Origin: Luteitalea sp.
GTDB lineage: Bacteria; Acidobacteriota; Vicinamibacteria; Vicinamibacterales; Vicinamibacteraceae
Length of the DNA stretch: 64,000 bases
Direction of reading: 5' to 3'
Assembly (NCBI GenBank): GCA_009377605.1
Contig: WHTT01000006.1
Span: 1 to 64,000, forward strand
The notes under the pieces were generated by a model. It saw only the letters and a list, made by a program, of their open reading frames with translations. It was not told the origin of the DNA and did not search any database. This document shows, in pieces, positions 51,625 through 61,790 of the stretch; the stretch's first letter is position 1, and the number at the start of each line of letters is the position of its first letter. The translations under genes and the position numbers were made by a program.

Positions 51625-51951
51625 ATGACACAGGTAGCAGCCGAGCCACAAACCATGCTCCGGGCATTGATTGTTCATCCGGACGACAACGTCGCCAACC
51701 TCATTGGTCCAGGGCAGCGCGGCCAGCGCGTCCAGTGCGTCGTCGAGGGACAGGACCAGATCGAGACGATCGACCTCGTTGACGACCTGCCGTCCAACCA
51801 CAAGCTGGCGCGACGCGACATCGAGACCGGCGAGCCGATCGTCAAATACGGGCTGATCATCGGCAAGGCGAGCCGGCCGATCAGACGTGGCCAGCACGTG
51901 CACGCTCACAACATCGAGTCCAATCGTGGAAGAGGGGATCTGAAGTCGTGA
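51625..51951 (+). CDS. UxaA/SuyA-type small subunit (SAF domain)
   Basis: 108 residues comprising a single SAF domain: RALIVHPDDNVANLI, NHKLARRDIETGEPIVKYGLIIG and PIRRGQHVHAHNIES. In one-chain altronate dehydratase (UxaA) this is the N-terminal domain; as a separate ~100-residue protein it matches altronate/galactarate dehydratase small chains and the alpha subunit of (2R)-sulfolactate sulfo-lyase (SuyA). The large subunit gene follows 41 bases later. I cannot decide between dehydratase and sulfo-lyase from sequence alone; the following Ldh_2 and PGDH-like genes favour sulfo-lyase, as argued in the findings. Confidence 0.8.
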   Translation: MTQVAAEPQTMLRALIVHPDDNVANLIGPGQRGQRVQCVVEGQDQIETIDLVDDLPSNHKLARRDIETGEPIVKYGLIIGKASRPIRRGQHVHAHNIESNRGRGDLKS

Positions 51952-51991
51952 GTTCTGAGTCTTGAGTTGAGTGTTCGGCAGGAGTCATACG

Positions 51992-53161
51992 ATGCGAGAC
52001 GGCTTTTATGGTTACGTGCGAGACGATGGGCAGGTTGGTATACGGAATTATGTGCTCTTGCTGAGCGGCACGCTCTACGCCAACCCCACGTGTGAACGTG
52101 TGGCGCATACGGTTCAGAACACGATTCCAATCGTGCATCCCCTGGGCCGGTGCCAGATCGCGCCCGATCTCGCGCAAACGTTCCGCACGCTCGTCGGCCA
52201 CGGGATCAATCCCAATGCGGGTGCGGTGATCGTCGTGGATCACTTCAAGGAGGCGGGCTGCGAGGCTGACGCCATCGCGCACGAGATCGCCCAGACTGGC
52301 AAGCCCGTCGAAGTGGTGAACATCCGTAACGCTGGTGGCGTCGTGCAGGCAACCGCGCAGGCGACCAACCTCGCCGTCGCGCTCAACCGCACGATCACTG
52401 GGCAGCAACGCGACAAAGTCACCCTGGACCGGCTCGTGTACGGCATCAACTGCGGGACGAGCGACGTGACGAGCGGCCTCTCCCACAATCGCTGCGTGGG
52501 CTGGGTCGCCGACCGGATCATCGAGGCTGGCGGGCGTGTCGTCGGCGCCGAGACCACCGAGATGATGGGAGGCGAAGAGCTGATCCGAGAAAAGGCCAAG
52601 ACGCCAGCCGTGGCCGACAAGCTCTTGGGCTATATCGCAAAGATGGAACGCGAGATTCTCGCCTGCGGCGTGGATCTCCGCGGCAGCCAGCCCACGGGCG
52701 ACAACATGGCCGGGGGCCTCTCCACCATCGAGGAGAAGTCACTCGGCGCCATGATGAAGTGGGGCACTACGCCGATCGTCGGAGCAGTGGATTACGCCGA
52801 GCGCATTGGCCGGGAGGGCGGTCTTTGGCTGATGGATACACCCGGCCACGGAGGCGAGTCGATCACAGGAATCGCCGCCGCCGGAGCTCAGATCATGAGC
52901 TTTGCCACCGGCGGCGGGCACACCATCAACCATCCGCTCATGATCACCATGCGTCTGACGGGCAACCGTGAGTCCTGGAGCCGGATGGAGGAAACGACCG
53001 ACGTGAACGTCAGCGACATGTTCGACGGCACCACGTTGGATCAGGCAGGTGAGCGACTGCTCAATGAGGTGCTGGACATTTGCGACGGCAAGATGACCAA
53101 GGCAGAAGCGCTGCGGGAATGGAACGCGTTTGCGATCACACGCTGCGGACCGAGCGTCTGA
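51992..53161 (+). CDS. UxaA/SuyB-type large subunit (altronate dehydratase or sulfolactate sulfo-lyase)
   Basis: 389 residues from the ATG at 51992 with AGGAG seven bases upstream. It begins FYGYVRDDGQVGIRNYVLLL, the family start. GRCQIAPDLAQT and VYGINCGTSDVTSG carry candidate iron-ligand cysteines, followed by GAETTEMMGGEEL, NMAGGLSTIEEKSLGAM, LMDTPGHGGESITGIAAAG and MSFATGGGHT. The family eliminates water from aldonates (altronate, galactarate) or bisulfite from sulfolactate. ~390 residues without a SAF domain is the two-subunit architecture. It is followed after 8 bases by an unrecognised gene and then two hydroxyacid dehydrogenases. Confidence 0.85.
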   Translation: MRDGFYGYVRDDGQVGIRNYVLLLSGTLYANPTCERVAHTVQNTIPIVHPLGRCQIAPDLAQTFRTLVGHGINPNAGAVIVVDHFKEAGCEADAIAHEIAQTGKPVEVVNIRNAGGVVQATAQATNLAVALNRTITGQQRDKVTLDRLVYGINCGTSDVTSGLSHNRCVGWVADRIIEAGGRVVGAETTEMMGGEELIREKAKTPAVADKLLGYIAKMEREILACGVDLRGSQPTGDNMAGGLSTIEEKSLGAMMKWGTTPIVGAVDYAERIGREGGLWLMDTPGHGGESITGIAAAGAQIMSFATGGGHTINHPLMITMRLTGNRESWSRMEETTDVNVSDMFDGTTLDQAGERLLNEVLDICDGKMTKAEALREWNAFAITRCGPSV

Positions 53162-53169
53162 CAGCGGCA

Positions 53170-53796
53170 ATGACGGACGCGGACCCAATAGTCGCCCCGT
53201 ACTCCGAGCTGCTCGCGGCATTCGCGGCTGCCGAAGAAGCCGAAGGGTGGTTGGCTCGATGCGTGGAGGCGGGTCGCTATCTCGCCTTGAGCGTCCAATT
53301 CGTCGATGCCCTTGCGACGGCGCTGCGCCGACTCGGCCAGTCACCGGTCGTCGAGATCTGTGCAGGCGACGCGGCGCTCGCCGCCGCGCTGGGGAGCCGT
53401 GGTCTTGCGGTGACCGCGACAGACCTCCGGCCACCGCCGCGAACCGAGACGCAGGTTGAGCCGCTTGCGGTAGACGAGGCGCTGCGTCGTCATCGCCCAC
53501 GAGTCGTGCTCGCCAGCTTCGTGCCAGTGGATACTGGTGTCGATCGGCACGTCCTCGACTGCCCAGGCGTGCAGCACTACGTGGTGCTCAACGCGCGGCT
53601 CGGTGGCGAGTGCGGGACGGTCTGTCTCTGGACGCATCCCGGCTGGACACGCACGCCGCTGGAAGCCGTGACGCGCTGGATGATCTGCCGGCACGACGTA
53701 TGGCTTGGTACAGAGAGACCGCCGCTGACGCACGGTGAAGCCTGGCTCCTCAGCCGTCCCCACTTACGTGATGACGACAAAACGCTACAACCCTGA
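53170..53796 (+). CDS. Methyltransferase-fold-like protein of unknown function
   Basis: 208 residues from the ATG at 53170. The central segment VVEICAGDAALAAALGSRGL followed by VTATDLRPP looks like motif I and the acidic end of strand 2 of class I S-adenosylmethionine methyltransferases. RPRVVLASFVPVDTG would be the following strand. The N-terminal 60 residues are helical. I do not recognise a named family. It sits between the lyase large subunit and the Ldh_2 dehydrogenase with which it overlaps by 26 bases, so it is translated as part of the pathway operon; its role there is unknown. Confidence 0.65.
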   Translation: MTDADPIVAPYSELLAAFAAAEEAEGWLARCVEAGRYLALSVQFVDALATALRRLGQSPVVEICAGDAALAAALGSRGLAVTATDLRPPPRTETQVEPLAVDEALRRHRPRVVLASFVPVDTGVDRHVLDCPGVQHYVVLNARLGGECGTVCLWTHPGWTRTPLEAVTRWMICRHDVWLGTERPPLTHGEAWLLSRPHLRDDDKTLQP

Positions 53797-54862
53797 CGCG
53801 CTCCGGACGCTCGTCGGCACGATCGCCCAGGCCGCTGGCGTGCCGGACGTCGATGCGCCCATTCTCGCAGATGCCCTCGTAGACGCGGACCTGCACGGCC
53901 GCTCGACGCATGGCGTCTCGCGACTGGCGATCTACCTCCGGCGAATCGAGCTAGGACAAATCGACGCCCGCGCAGCGCTACAGATCGAGCAGCGCCGCCC
54001 AGGCGTGCTGGTGGTCGATGCCGGGAACGGCTTGGGGCAGGTTCAGGCAATTCGAACACTGGAGCAATTGGCGCCACTGGCACAACAATATGGGCTCGCC
54101 GCAGCCACCATCCGCCGCTCGCAGCACTTCGGCGCGCTGAGCTACTACTGCAATTGGGCGGCCGATCGGGACATGATCCTGCTTGCCACGACGAGCTGCG
54201 AGCCAGCGATGAGCCCTGAAGGGGGCTGCGAAGCCTTCTTCGGAACCAACCCCATCGCCGCCAGCTTTCCCACGGGGAAGGGTTGGCCGGTAAGCGTTGA
54301 CCTTGCGACGTCGGTCGTGGCGCGTGGCAACATCATCGCGGCAAGCCGCGAGGGCCGGCGTCTGCCCGACGGATGGGCGCTGGATCCGGAGGGCAATGCC
54401 ACCACCGACACCGACGCTGCTCTGGCGGGAACGGTGTTGGCCATGGCGGGCCACAAAGGCTATGCCCTGGCGCTGATGGTCGAGCTGTTGTCCAGTGTGC
54501 TCAGTGGCTCCGCCATCGGGCCGGACATCGGCTCGATGTACAAGAACCTCGACCGCCCGCAAGACGTCGGACATTTCTTTTGCCTGCTCGACATTGCCGC
54601 GTTCACCGACGCGGCAGTGTTCAGGCAGCGCATCGATCAAACCATCGATCGAGTCAAAGCCTGCCGGCGGCGCCCGGGAGTCAAAGAGATTCTCGTGCCG
54701 GGTGAGCGTTCGTCGCGAAGGGCCGAAGCCAATCGTCACACCGGTGTGTCGCTCAGCGACGCGACCGTGCGCGAGCTCGACGAGCTGAGCGAGCGATTCG
54801 AGCTCGCGCTCCGGCTGCACGACGCCGAGACGGCTGCCGTTGATCCCGTGAATCGTGATTAG
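53771..54862 (+). CDS. Ldh_2-family hydroxyacid dehydrogenase (ComC-like candidate)
   Basis: 363 residues from the ATG at 53771, which agrees with the family start; a frame from 53735 is possible. The malate/L-lactate dehydrogenase-2 family pattern is clear: DADLHGRSTHGVSRL with the catalytic-type His47, VVDAGNGLGQVQAI, RRSQHFGALSYY, FFGTNPIAASFP, DLATSVVARGNI and AGHKGYALALMVELL. The family includes ureidoglycolate, malate, 2,3-diketogulonate and (R)-sulfolactate (ComC) NAD(P)-dependent oxidoreductases. Downstream of a SuyAB-type lyase and upstream of a PGDH-like enzyme, the ComC role is a serious candidate. Cytoplasmic. Confidence 0.85.
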   Translation: MTTKRYNPDALRTLVGTIAQAAGVPDVDAPILADALVDADLHGRSTHGVSRLAIYLRRIELGQIDARAALQIEQRRPGVLVVDAGNGLGQVQAIRTLEQLAPLAQQYGLAAATIRRSQHFGALSYYCNWAADRDMILLATTSCEPAMSPEGGCEAFFGTNPIAASFPTGKGWPVSVDLATSVVARGNIIAASREGRRLPDGWALDPEGNATTDTDAALAGTVLAMAGHKGYALALMVELLSSVLSGSAIGPDIGSMYKNLDRPQDVGHFFCLLDIAAFTDAAVFRQRIDQTIDRVKACRRRPGVKEILVPGERSSRRAEANRHTGVSLSDATVRELDELSERFELALRLHDAETAAVDPVNRD

Positions 54863-54873
54863 TACTCGCCACC

Positions 54874-55863
54874 ATGCCCGACATTCTCGTGAGTGAGTCG
54901 CTCGCTGGCCCGGACCTCGACAGCCTCGGCCACCGTTACAGCGTATCGGTCGAGCCGGAGCTCTGGCGCGACGAGCCGCTGCTGGTGAATCGCCTAGCCG
55001 ACACTCGGGCGCTCATCGTGCGCAATCAGACGCGGGTGACCAGCGATGTCATCCGTGCCGCTGACCGCTTGGAGGTCATTGGACGCGCCGGCACAGGGCT
55101 CGACAACATCGACGTTGCCGCGGCGACCGAGGCCGGCGTGGCTGTATGTTACGCACCGGATCAGAACAGCTGCTCCGTCGCGGAGCTGGCAATGGCCATG
55201 CTGCTGGCGCTGGCGCGACGCGTGGTCACCGCCGACCGCGACACCCGCGCGGGCGGATGGGCGCGCAGTGCTTTCATGGGCATCGAGCTCTATGGAAAGA
55301 CACTGGGCGTGGTCGGCTTCGGCCGCATTGGCTTTCTTCTGGCCATGCGCGCGCGGGCCTTCGGCATGCGCGTGCTGGCGCATGATCCCTTTATCAGCCC
55401 CGACGCGGTGACCGTCACTGAGAGTGGCGCGGAGCTCGTCGGCCTCGACGAGCTACTCGCGCGCGCCGATGTCGTCAGCTGCCACCTCCCCAGCACACCT
55501 GCAACGCACAAGCTGTTCAACGCCGATCGATTCAGGATGATGAAACCGACGGCGCTGTTTCTGAACCTGGCGCGGGGAGACGAGGTGGACGAGCCCGCAT
55601 TGGTTGAGGCGCTGCAGAGCGGCCAGATTGCGGGCGCTGGGCTGGACGTGCGGGCGCTCGAGCCGCCGGCCTCTTCGTCTTTGAACGCGATGGACAACGT
55701 TGTCCTGACGCCGCACATCGCCGCCTTCACCGTCGAGGCACAGGCGCGCATCGTGGCAGCGGTGTGCCGCGACGTCGCTGCCGTGCTCGACGGCCGATCG
55801 CCGCTCTATTGCGTCAATGCGGCCGCGTTGTCCGAGAAGCGGAGTCTCGCGCCACGATCGTGA
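54874..55863 (+). CDS. D-2-hydroxyacid dehydrogenase, PGDH-like (SlcC-like candidate)
   Basis: 329 residues. The NAD-binding fold has LGVVGFGRIGFLLA. The catalytic Arg-Glu-His set is visible: Arg234 in NLARGDEVD, Glu263 in ALEPP and His281 in TPHIAAF. It lacks the C-terminal ACT domain of biosynthetic phosphoglycerate dehydrogenases, so it is not SerA. (S)-sulfolactate dehydrogenase (SlcC) is of this type. If paired with the Ldh_2 enzyme, the two could interconvert the enantiomers of a 3-carbon hydroxyacid through the keto acid. Last gene of the operon; a palindromic repeat follows 41 bases later. Confidence 0.85.
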   Translation: MPDILVSESLAGPDLDSLGHRYSVSVEPELWRDEPLLVNRLADTRALIVRNQTRVTSDVIRAADRLEVIGRAGTGLDNIDVAAATEAGVAVCYAPDQNSCSVAELAMAMLLALARRVVTADRDTRAGGWARSAFMGIELYGKTLGVVGFGRIGFLLAMRARAFGMRVLAHDPFISPDAVTVTESGAELVGLDELLARADVVSCHLPSTPATHKLFNADRFRMMKPTALFLNLARGDEVDEPALVEALQSGQIAGAGLDVRALEPPASSSLNAMDNVVLTPHIAAFTVEAQARIVAAVCRDVAAVLDGRSPLYCVNAAALSEKRSLAPRS

Positions 55864-55904
55864 CGTTGCCGGCGGCTGACACCTCATGCGTCGCGGCTCG
55901 TCTT

Positions 55905-55926
55905 GCGCCCGACCTGAAGGTCGGGC

Positions 55927-55930
<4 letters not shown>
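55905..55930. repeat. Palindromic intergenic repeat, single copy
   Basis: 26-base palindrome with core CCCGACCTGAAGGTCGGG, identical in 25 of 26 positions to the arms at 1227-1302. It lies between two convergent genes and supplies the stop codon (55929-55927) of the minus-strand permease gene. Confidence 0.85.
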
Positions 55931-58584
<2,654 letters not shown>

Positions 58585-58587
58585 GGC

Positions 58588-58923
58588 TCACGCCTCTTTG
58601 AGCTTCACCACATGAGAGATCGCGCCGGACAAGCGCTGCCAGTTGGCGGTCTCGCGCTCGAGCTGCTTGCGACCGGGCCGCGTCAGCGAGTAGTACTTGG
58701 CGCGCCGGTTGTTCTCCGTGACCCGCCATTCGGCCTTGATCCAGCCCTCTTGTTCGAGCTTGTGCAGCGCTGGGTAGAGCGATCCGTCGCTCACCTGCAG
58801 GACCTCTCGCGAGACCTGCTTCAGCCGCTGACTGATTGCCCAGCCATTGAGCGGCTCGAGGGCCACGATCTTGAGAATCAGAAGGTCAAGGGTGCCTTGA
58901 ACCAGATCAGGTGGTCTACTCAT
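58588..58923 (-). CDS. PadR-family transcriptional regulator
   Basis: 111 residues with the PadR winged helix: GTLDLLILKIVALEPLNGWAIS, SDGSLYPALHKLEQEGWIKAEWR and KYYSLTRPGRKQL, followed by a short C-terminal helix. It is the standard partner of ADOP permease genes and probably represses the operon from the inverted repeat at 58939-58974. No metal or redox cysteines are visible. Confidence 0.92.
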   Translation of the reverse strand: MSRPPDLVQGTLDLLILKIVALEPLNGWAISQRLKQVSREVLQVSDGSLYPALHKLEQEGWIKAEWRVTENNRRAKYYSLTRPGRKQLERETANWQRLSGAISHVVKLKEA

Positions 58924-58938
58924 ATTTGTCTCACTCGG

Positions 58939-58974
58939 TTACCGAGAACAGCATACGACGACTTTTCTCGGTAA
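58939..58974 (-). promoter_or_regulatory. Inverted-repeat operator of the PadR/ADOP operon
   Basis: TTACCGAGAA (58939-58948) and TTCTCGGTAA (58965-58974) are perfect 10-base arms separated by 16 bases. On the minus strand TATGCT in the spacer is a likely -10 box, so binding would occlude the promoter. The PadR-proximal arm is also part of a smaller palindrome, CTCGGTTACCGAG. Confidence 0.7.
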
Positions 58975-58976
58975 GC

Positions 58977-59165
58977 AAGAGGAAGACGACCGCTGTTCTG
59001 ATCTATGGGCACACCCATCGCGCCCTGATCCACCGTGCCGGCAGGCGTTGGGTAGTGAACCCAGGAGCGGCCGGGCCACGCCGCTTCGATCTCATCCCGA
59101 GCGTCGCGCGTCTCACGATGCGGGAAGGCGAAGTGGCCGATGTCCGAATCATCCCACTCACTTGA
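58977..59165 (+). pseudogene. Metallophosphoesterase (YfcE-like), C-terminal remnant
   Basis: The frame reads VLIYGHTHRALIHRAGRRWV, then NPGAAGPRRFDLIPSVARL and stops at 59165. GHTH is the last metal-binding motif of the YfcE/MJ0936 phosphodiesterase family and the remainder matches its C-terminal strands. The first two thirds of the protein, including the DxH and GD/GNH motifs, are missing. The fragment begins in the PadR promoter region and has no start of its own. Confidence 0.7.
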
Positions 59166-59256
59166 CACATCGACACCGATCGAAGATCGTGGCCTGCGCA
59201 TTGAGCGGATACAGGACATGAGCGCATCACTGCGCGGTTCCGTGGAGTAAGACTGC

Positions 59257-59667
59257 ATGCCAACCTTGAGAGTCGAGCACGTCGCCTGGAACGTTTCGGA
59301 GCCAGAGGCAATGGCCGCCTGGTACATCGAGCATCTGGGAATGCGCATCGTGCGAAAGGTCGATACCCCTGCGCGCATTCATTTTCTGGCGGATACGAGC
59401 GGAGCAGTAGTAGTCGAGATCTACAACAATCCAGCGGATGCAATTCCGGACTACCCGTCGATGCATCCGCTCAGATTCCATCTCGCGTTCGAGGCGGACG
59501 ACCCGGACGCGGCCAAGTCGGCACTGCTGGACGCCGGCGCCACTTTCGTCGAGGAACAGCGCCAAGCGGATGGCTCACGCCTCCTCATGTTGCGCGACCC
59601 ATGGGGACTGCCGCTTCAACTGTGCAAGCGTCGGCAGCCGCTGTTGGCCGGTCGCCAGGACTCGTGA
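59257..59667 (+). CDS. VOC-superfamily (glyoxalase-like) protein
   Basis: 136 residues with one vicinal-oxygen-chelate domain pair: LRVEHVAWNVSEPEAMAAWY with His at 8, IHFLADTSGAVVVEIYNN with Glu, HPLRFHLAFEADDPDAAKSAL with His, and LLMLRDPWGLPLQLCKR at the end, where the fourth ligand is Gln rather than Glu. It may be a metalloenzyme or a binding protein. Free-standing gene of unknown substrate. Confidence 0.8.
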   Translation: MPTLRVEHVAWNVSEPEAMAAWYIEHLGMRIVRKVDTPARIHFLADTSGAVVVEIYNNPADAIPDYPSMHPLRFHLAFEADDPDAAKSALLDAGATFVEEQRQADGSRLLMLRDPWGLPLQLCKRRQPLLAGRQDS

Positions 59668-59679
59668 TCCCAGTTGGCG

Positions 59680-59970
59680 TTACATCGGCGGCGCCTCTCG
59701 AGCAGGAGCATCGCGAAACGCCGGAACAGACTGCCGGCTGAACCGCTGGAAGTAGCGGAGGCACTTGTCGCGCCACGCGGCCGCATCTTCGACCTGCCGT
59801 CGCAGTTTGTCGCGCAAGGGCGCCTCCTCGATTGGGGCATAGCGGAGCCAGAGGTCGTAGCCGGTTTCAGCGCTCGCTCGAGCGCTCACCGACAGCGCGA
59901 GAAGCACGACGACCATGCCAGGCACGTATCTCGCGAGCCAAAGAGAGGGAGAGGTCATTGGCAGCATCAC
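59680..59970 (-). pseudogene. GH67 alpha-glucuronidase, internal-deletion remnant
   Basis: 96 codons. A signal peptide (VVVLLALSVSARASA) is followed by ETGYDLWLRYAPIEEAPLRD, the start of GH67 alpha-glucuronidases. It then passes in frame, at about LRRQVED, to AAAWRDKCLRYFQRFSRQSV, the C-terminal end of the same family. An intact enzyme is about 700 residues, so ~600 residues including the catalytic domain are deleted. The start (GTG at 59970, or the ATG at 59955) overlaps the end of the ROK repressor gene. A small in-frame peptide would still be made but without enzyme activity. Confidence 0.72.
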
Positions 59971-61181
59971 ATCAGAGCCGGGGCACCGAAGTGCTTCTGA
60001 AGCACCAGGGCGATCGTGCCGCGAAGCCTGGGCTGGCTGGCGGCATCGGTCGGCACGATACGGGTCGTTGCGTGGGTGAACGTGTGCCGCTTGACCACGT
60101 TCTCGATCGCGGCCCCAATCCGGTTCCAGAAGCGCGTCACCTCGCCCACGATCACGATGACGTCCGGCGCCAAGCCGGTGACGAGCAGCGCCGCCCCGGC
60201 GCCAATGTAGTGGGCTTGGCGGTCGATGGCCGACAACGCTCTGGCGTCGCCCTGGTCCGCGAGACGGACGATATCGTCGAACGTCGGGAGCTGCCGTTTT
60301 GCCGTCGCCGTGGAGTCTCTGCGACGGTTGCGAGAGGTTGCCTCAACGTAATAGCGCACGGCCGCAGAGTTCGAGGCGTACATCTCCCAACACCCCTGGT
60401 TGCCGCACCGACACCGAAGGCCCTCCTCGACCAGCGTGATGTGGCCGAACTCGCCTGCGACACCTGTGGAGCCTCGTATGAGTTGGCCGTTCAGGATGAT
60501 GCCGCCGCCGATCCCTTCCGACACGGTGATAGCGATGAGGTTCCGTACGCTCTCGGTATGCTCGCCGAACCAGAGCTCTGCGAGCGCACAGGCGTTCGCC
60601 GCATTCTCTAGCGCCACCGGCAGCTTCGTGGCTGCTTCGAGCGGCCCCTTCAAGTCCACGCCGTTCCACGCGAGATTCGGCGCAAACACCAACCGCTGCG
60701 ACGCCAGGTCGATGCGCCCTGGCACGCTCACGCCGACTCCTTCGTAGCAAATCTCGGGGTGCGCCTCGATGAGGCGACGGAGGTGCGCGCACAATGCGTC
60801 GATGGCCTGCGCGGGATTCGAAGGCGTCGGGAGAGACTCCTGGGTGATGAACCGCGCATCCAGATCGGCCAAGGCAATCGTGGTCCGGATGGGACGGATG
60901 TTGATGCCGATGATGCCGACGCGCTCCCTGTTCAAGTGAAGAAATCTCGGCCGTCGACCGCGGGGCAGATAGCCGCTCGCGCCTTCCGCGACCCACTTCT
61001 CCTTGATCAATTGCTCGATGATGGCCGAGACGGTGCTCCGCTGCAGCCCCGATTCGCGAGCCAAATCGGCTCGCGAAATTGGCTGATGCCGCCGAATCAA
61101 GTTGAGCACGATCCGGCGGTTGATGTCGCGCGCGGTCTCACTGGTCGCGACGTGAAAATTGGTCAGATCGATCTTGCGCAT
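59967..61181 (-). CDS. ROK-family transcriptional repressor (NagC/XylR-like)
   Basis: 404 residues. The N-terminal winged helix is RDINRRIVLNLIRRHQPISR, ADLARESGLQRSTVSAIIEQ, followed by a ROK domain with IIGINIRPIRTTIALADLDA, VSVPGRIDLASQRLVFAPNL, and GEFGHITLVEEGLRCRCGNQ leading to the zinc/sugar motif CxCGxxGCWE. The HTH makes it a regulator, not a sugar kinase. Its original target was probably the overlapping alpha-glucuronidase gene, now a remnant. Expected ligands are xylose-, glucose- or glucuronate-type sugars. A strong operator lies 24 bases upstream. Confidence 0.9.
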   Translation of the reverse strand: MRKIDLTNFHVATSETARDINRRIVLNLIRRHQPISRADLARESGLQRSTVSAIIEQLIKEKWVAEGASGYLPRGRRPRFLHLNRERVGIIGINIRPIRTTIALADLDARFITQESLPTPSNPAQAIDALCAHLRRLIEAHPEICYEGVGVSVPGRIDLASQRLVFAPNLAWNGVDLKGPLEAATKLPVALENAANACALAELWFGEHTESVRNLIAITVSEGIGGGIILNGQLIRGSTGVAGEFGHITLVEEGLRCRCGNQGCWEMYASNSAAVRYYVEATSRNRRRDSTATAKRQLPTFDDIVRLADQGDARALSAIDRQAHYIGAGAALLVTGLAPDVIVIVGEVTRFWNRIGAAIENVVKRHTFTHATTRIVPTDAASQPRLRGTIALVLQKHFGAPALM

Positions 61182-61205
61182 GTCGGCAGCGCGATCAGCG
61201 TGCAG

Positions 61206-61232
61206 GCTATAGTTCGGGAGGAGAACTATAGC
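61206..61232 (-). promoter_or_regulatory. Operator-like inverted repeat upstream of the ROK gene
   Basis: GCTATAGTTC (61206-61215) and GAACTATAGC (61223-61232) are perfect 10-base arms with a seven-base centre, 24 bases before the ROK start. Likely autoregulatory; TATAGT/ACTATA in the arms could also serve as -10 boxes in either direction. Confidence 0.65.
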
Positions 61233-61385
61233 ACGCCCGTCGAGGTCGGAGAATGCCTCGGAGTCCGCGGCGTATACTGGGCACTGGAACGCTGCGTTGC
61301 CACGGACTCCTGGTGCGGACGAGAAGTGGCCGTCGAGATAGCGGTGTCACTTGGAAACACCGGCCTGCGTTGTAGAATCGCTGCC

Positions 61386-61790
61386 ATGTCGAGCGTCGAC
61401 ACCCTGAAGCGTGTGCTGGGGGCCATGTCAGGCGTGCGGCTCGCTGTCCTCTTCGGATCGGCAGCGAGACGAACCGCCGGGCTCGCCAGCGACCTCGATG
61501 TGGGGATATTGCTCGATCGGAAGACTGAGCCCACATCGCTGCTGGCTGTGACCCTCGAGCGAGCCGTTGGCCGTCCGGTCGACGTCATCTGGCTCGATGC
61601 AGCCCCTCCACTTCTCCGTTTCGAAATCGCTCGAGACGGCGTGGTGCTGGTCGAACGCAGCAGCCACACGTGGGCCGATTTTCGCGCCCACGCGATGATC
61701 GACTGGTGGGATTGGGCACCGACTGCACGAATGATGCACAAGGTGATGGCCGCACGACTGAAGGAGGAGGCGGCGCGTGGTCGGTCGTGA
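61386..61790 (+). CDS. MNT-type nucleotidyltransferase antitoxin (MntA-like)
   Basis: 134 residues from the ATG at 61386. The minimal nucleotidyltransferase core is LAVLFGSAARRTAGLASDLDVGILL, with the GS and DxD catalytic motifs, then VDVIWLDAAPPLLRFEIARDG with a third Asp. MNT proteins paired with HEPN proteins act as antitoxins, modifying the HEPN tyrosine with AMP. The HEPN gene overlaps by 14 bases. A long open frame upstream on the same strand is antisense to the ROK gene and not credible as an N-terminus. Confidence 0.82.
   Translation: MSSVDTLKRVLGAMSGVRLAVLFGSAARRTAGLASDLDVGILLDRKTEPTSLLAVTLERAVGRPVDVIWLDAAPPLLRFEIARDGVVLVERSSHTWADFRAHAMIDWWDWAPTARMMHKVMAARLKEEAARGRS

Noticed and set aside
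51625-53161. Firm naming of the two lyase genes as uxaA or suyAB
   Set aside because: The SAF-plus-large-subunit architecture occurs in altronate/galactarate dehydratases as well as in sulfolactate sulfo-lyase; residues that separate them cannot be judged reliably by eye, so no symbol was given.
60759-61385. Long N-terminal extension of the MNT protein
   Set aside because: It is antisense to the ROK gene and its operator and lacks domain-like sequence; the nucleotidyltransferase core begins just after the ATG at 61386.
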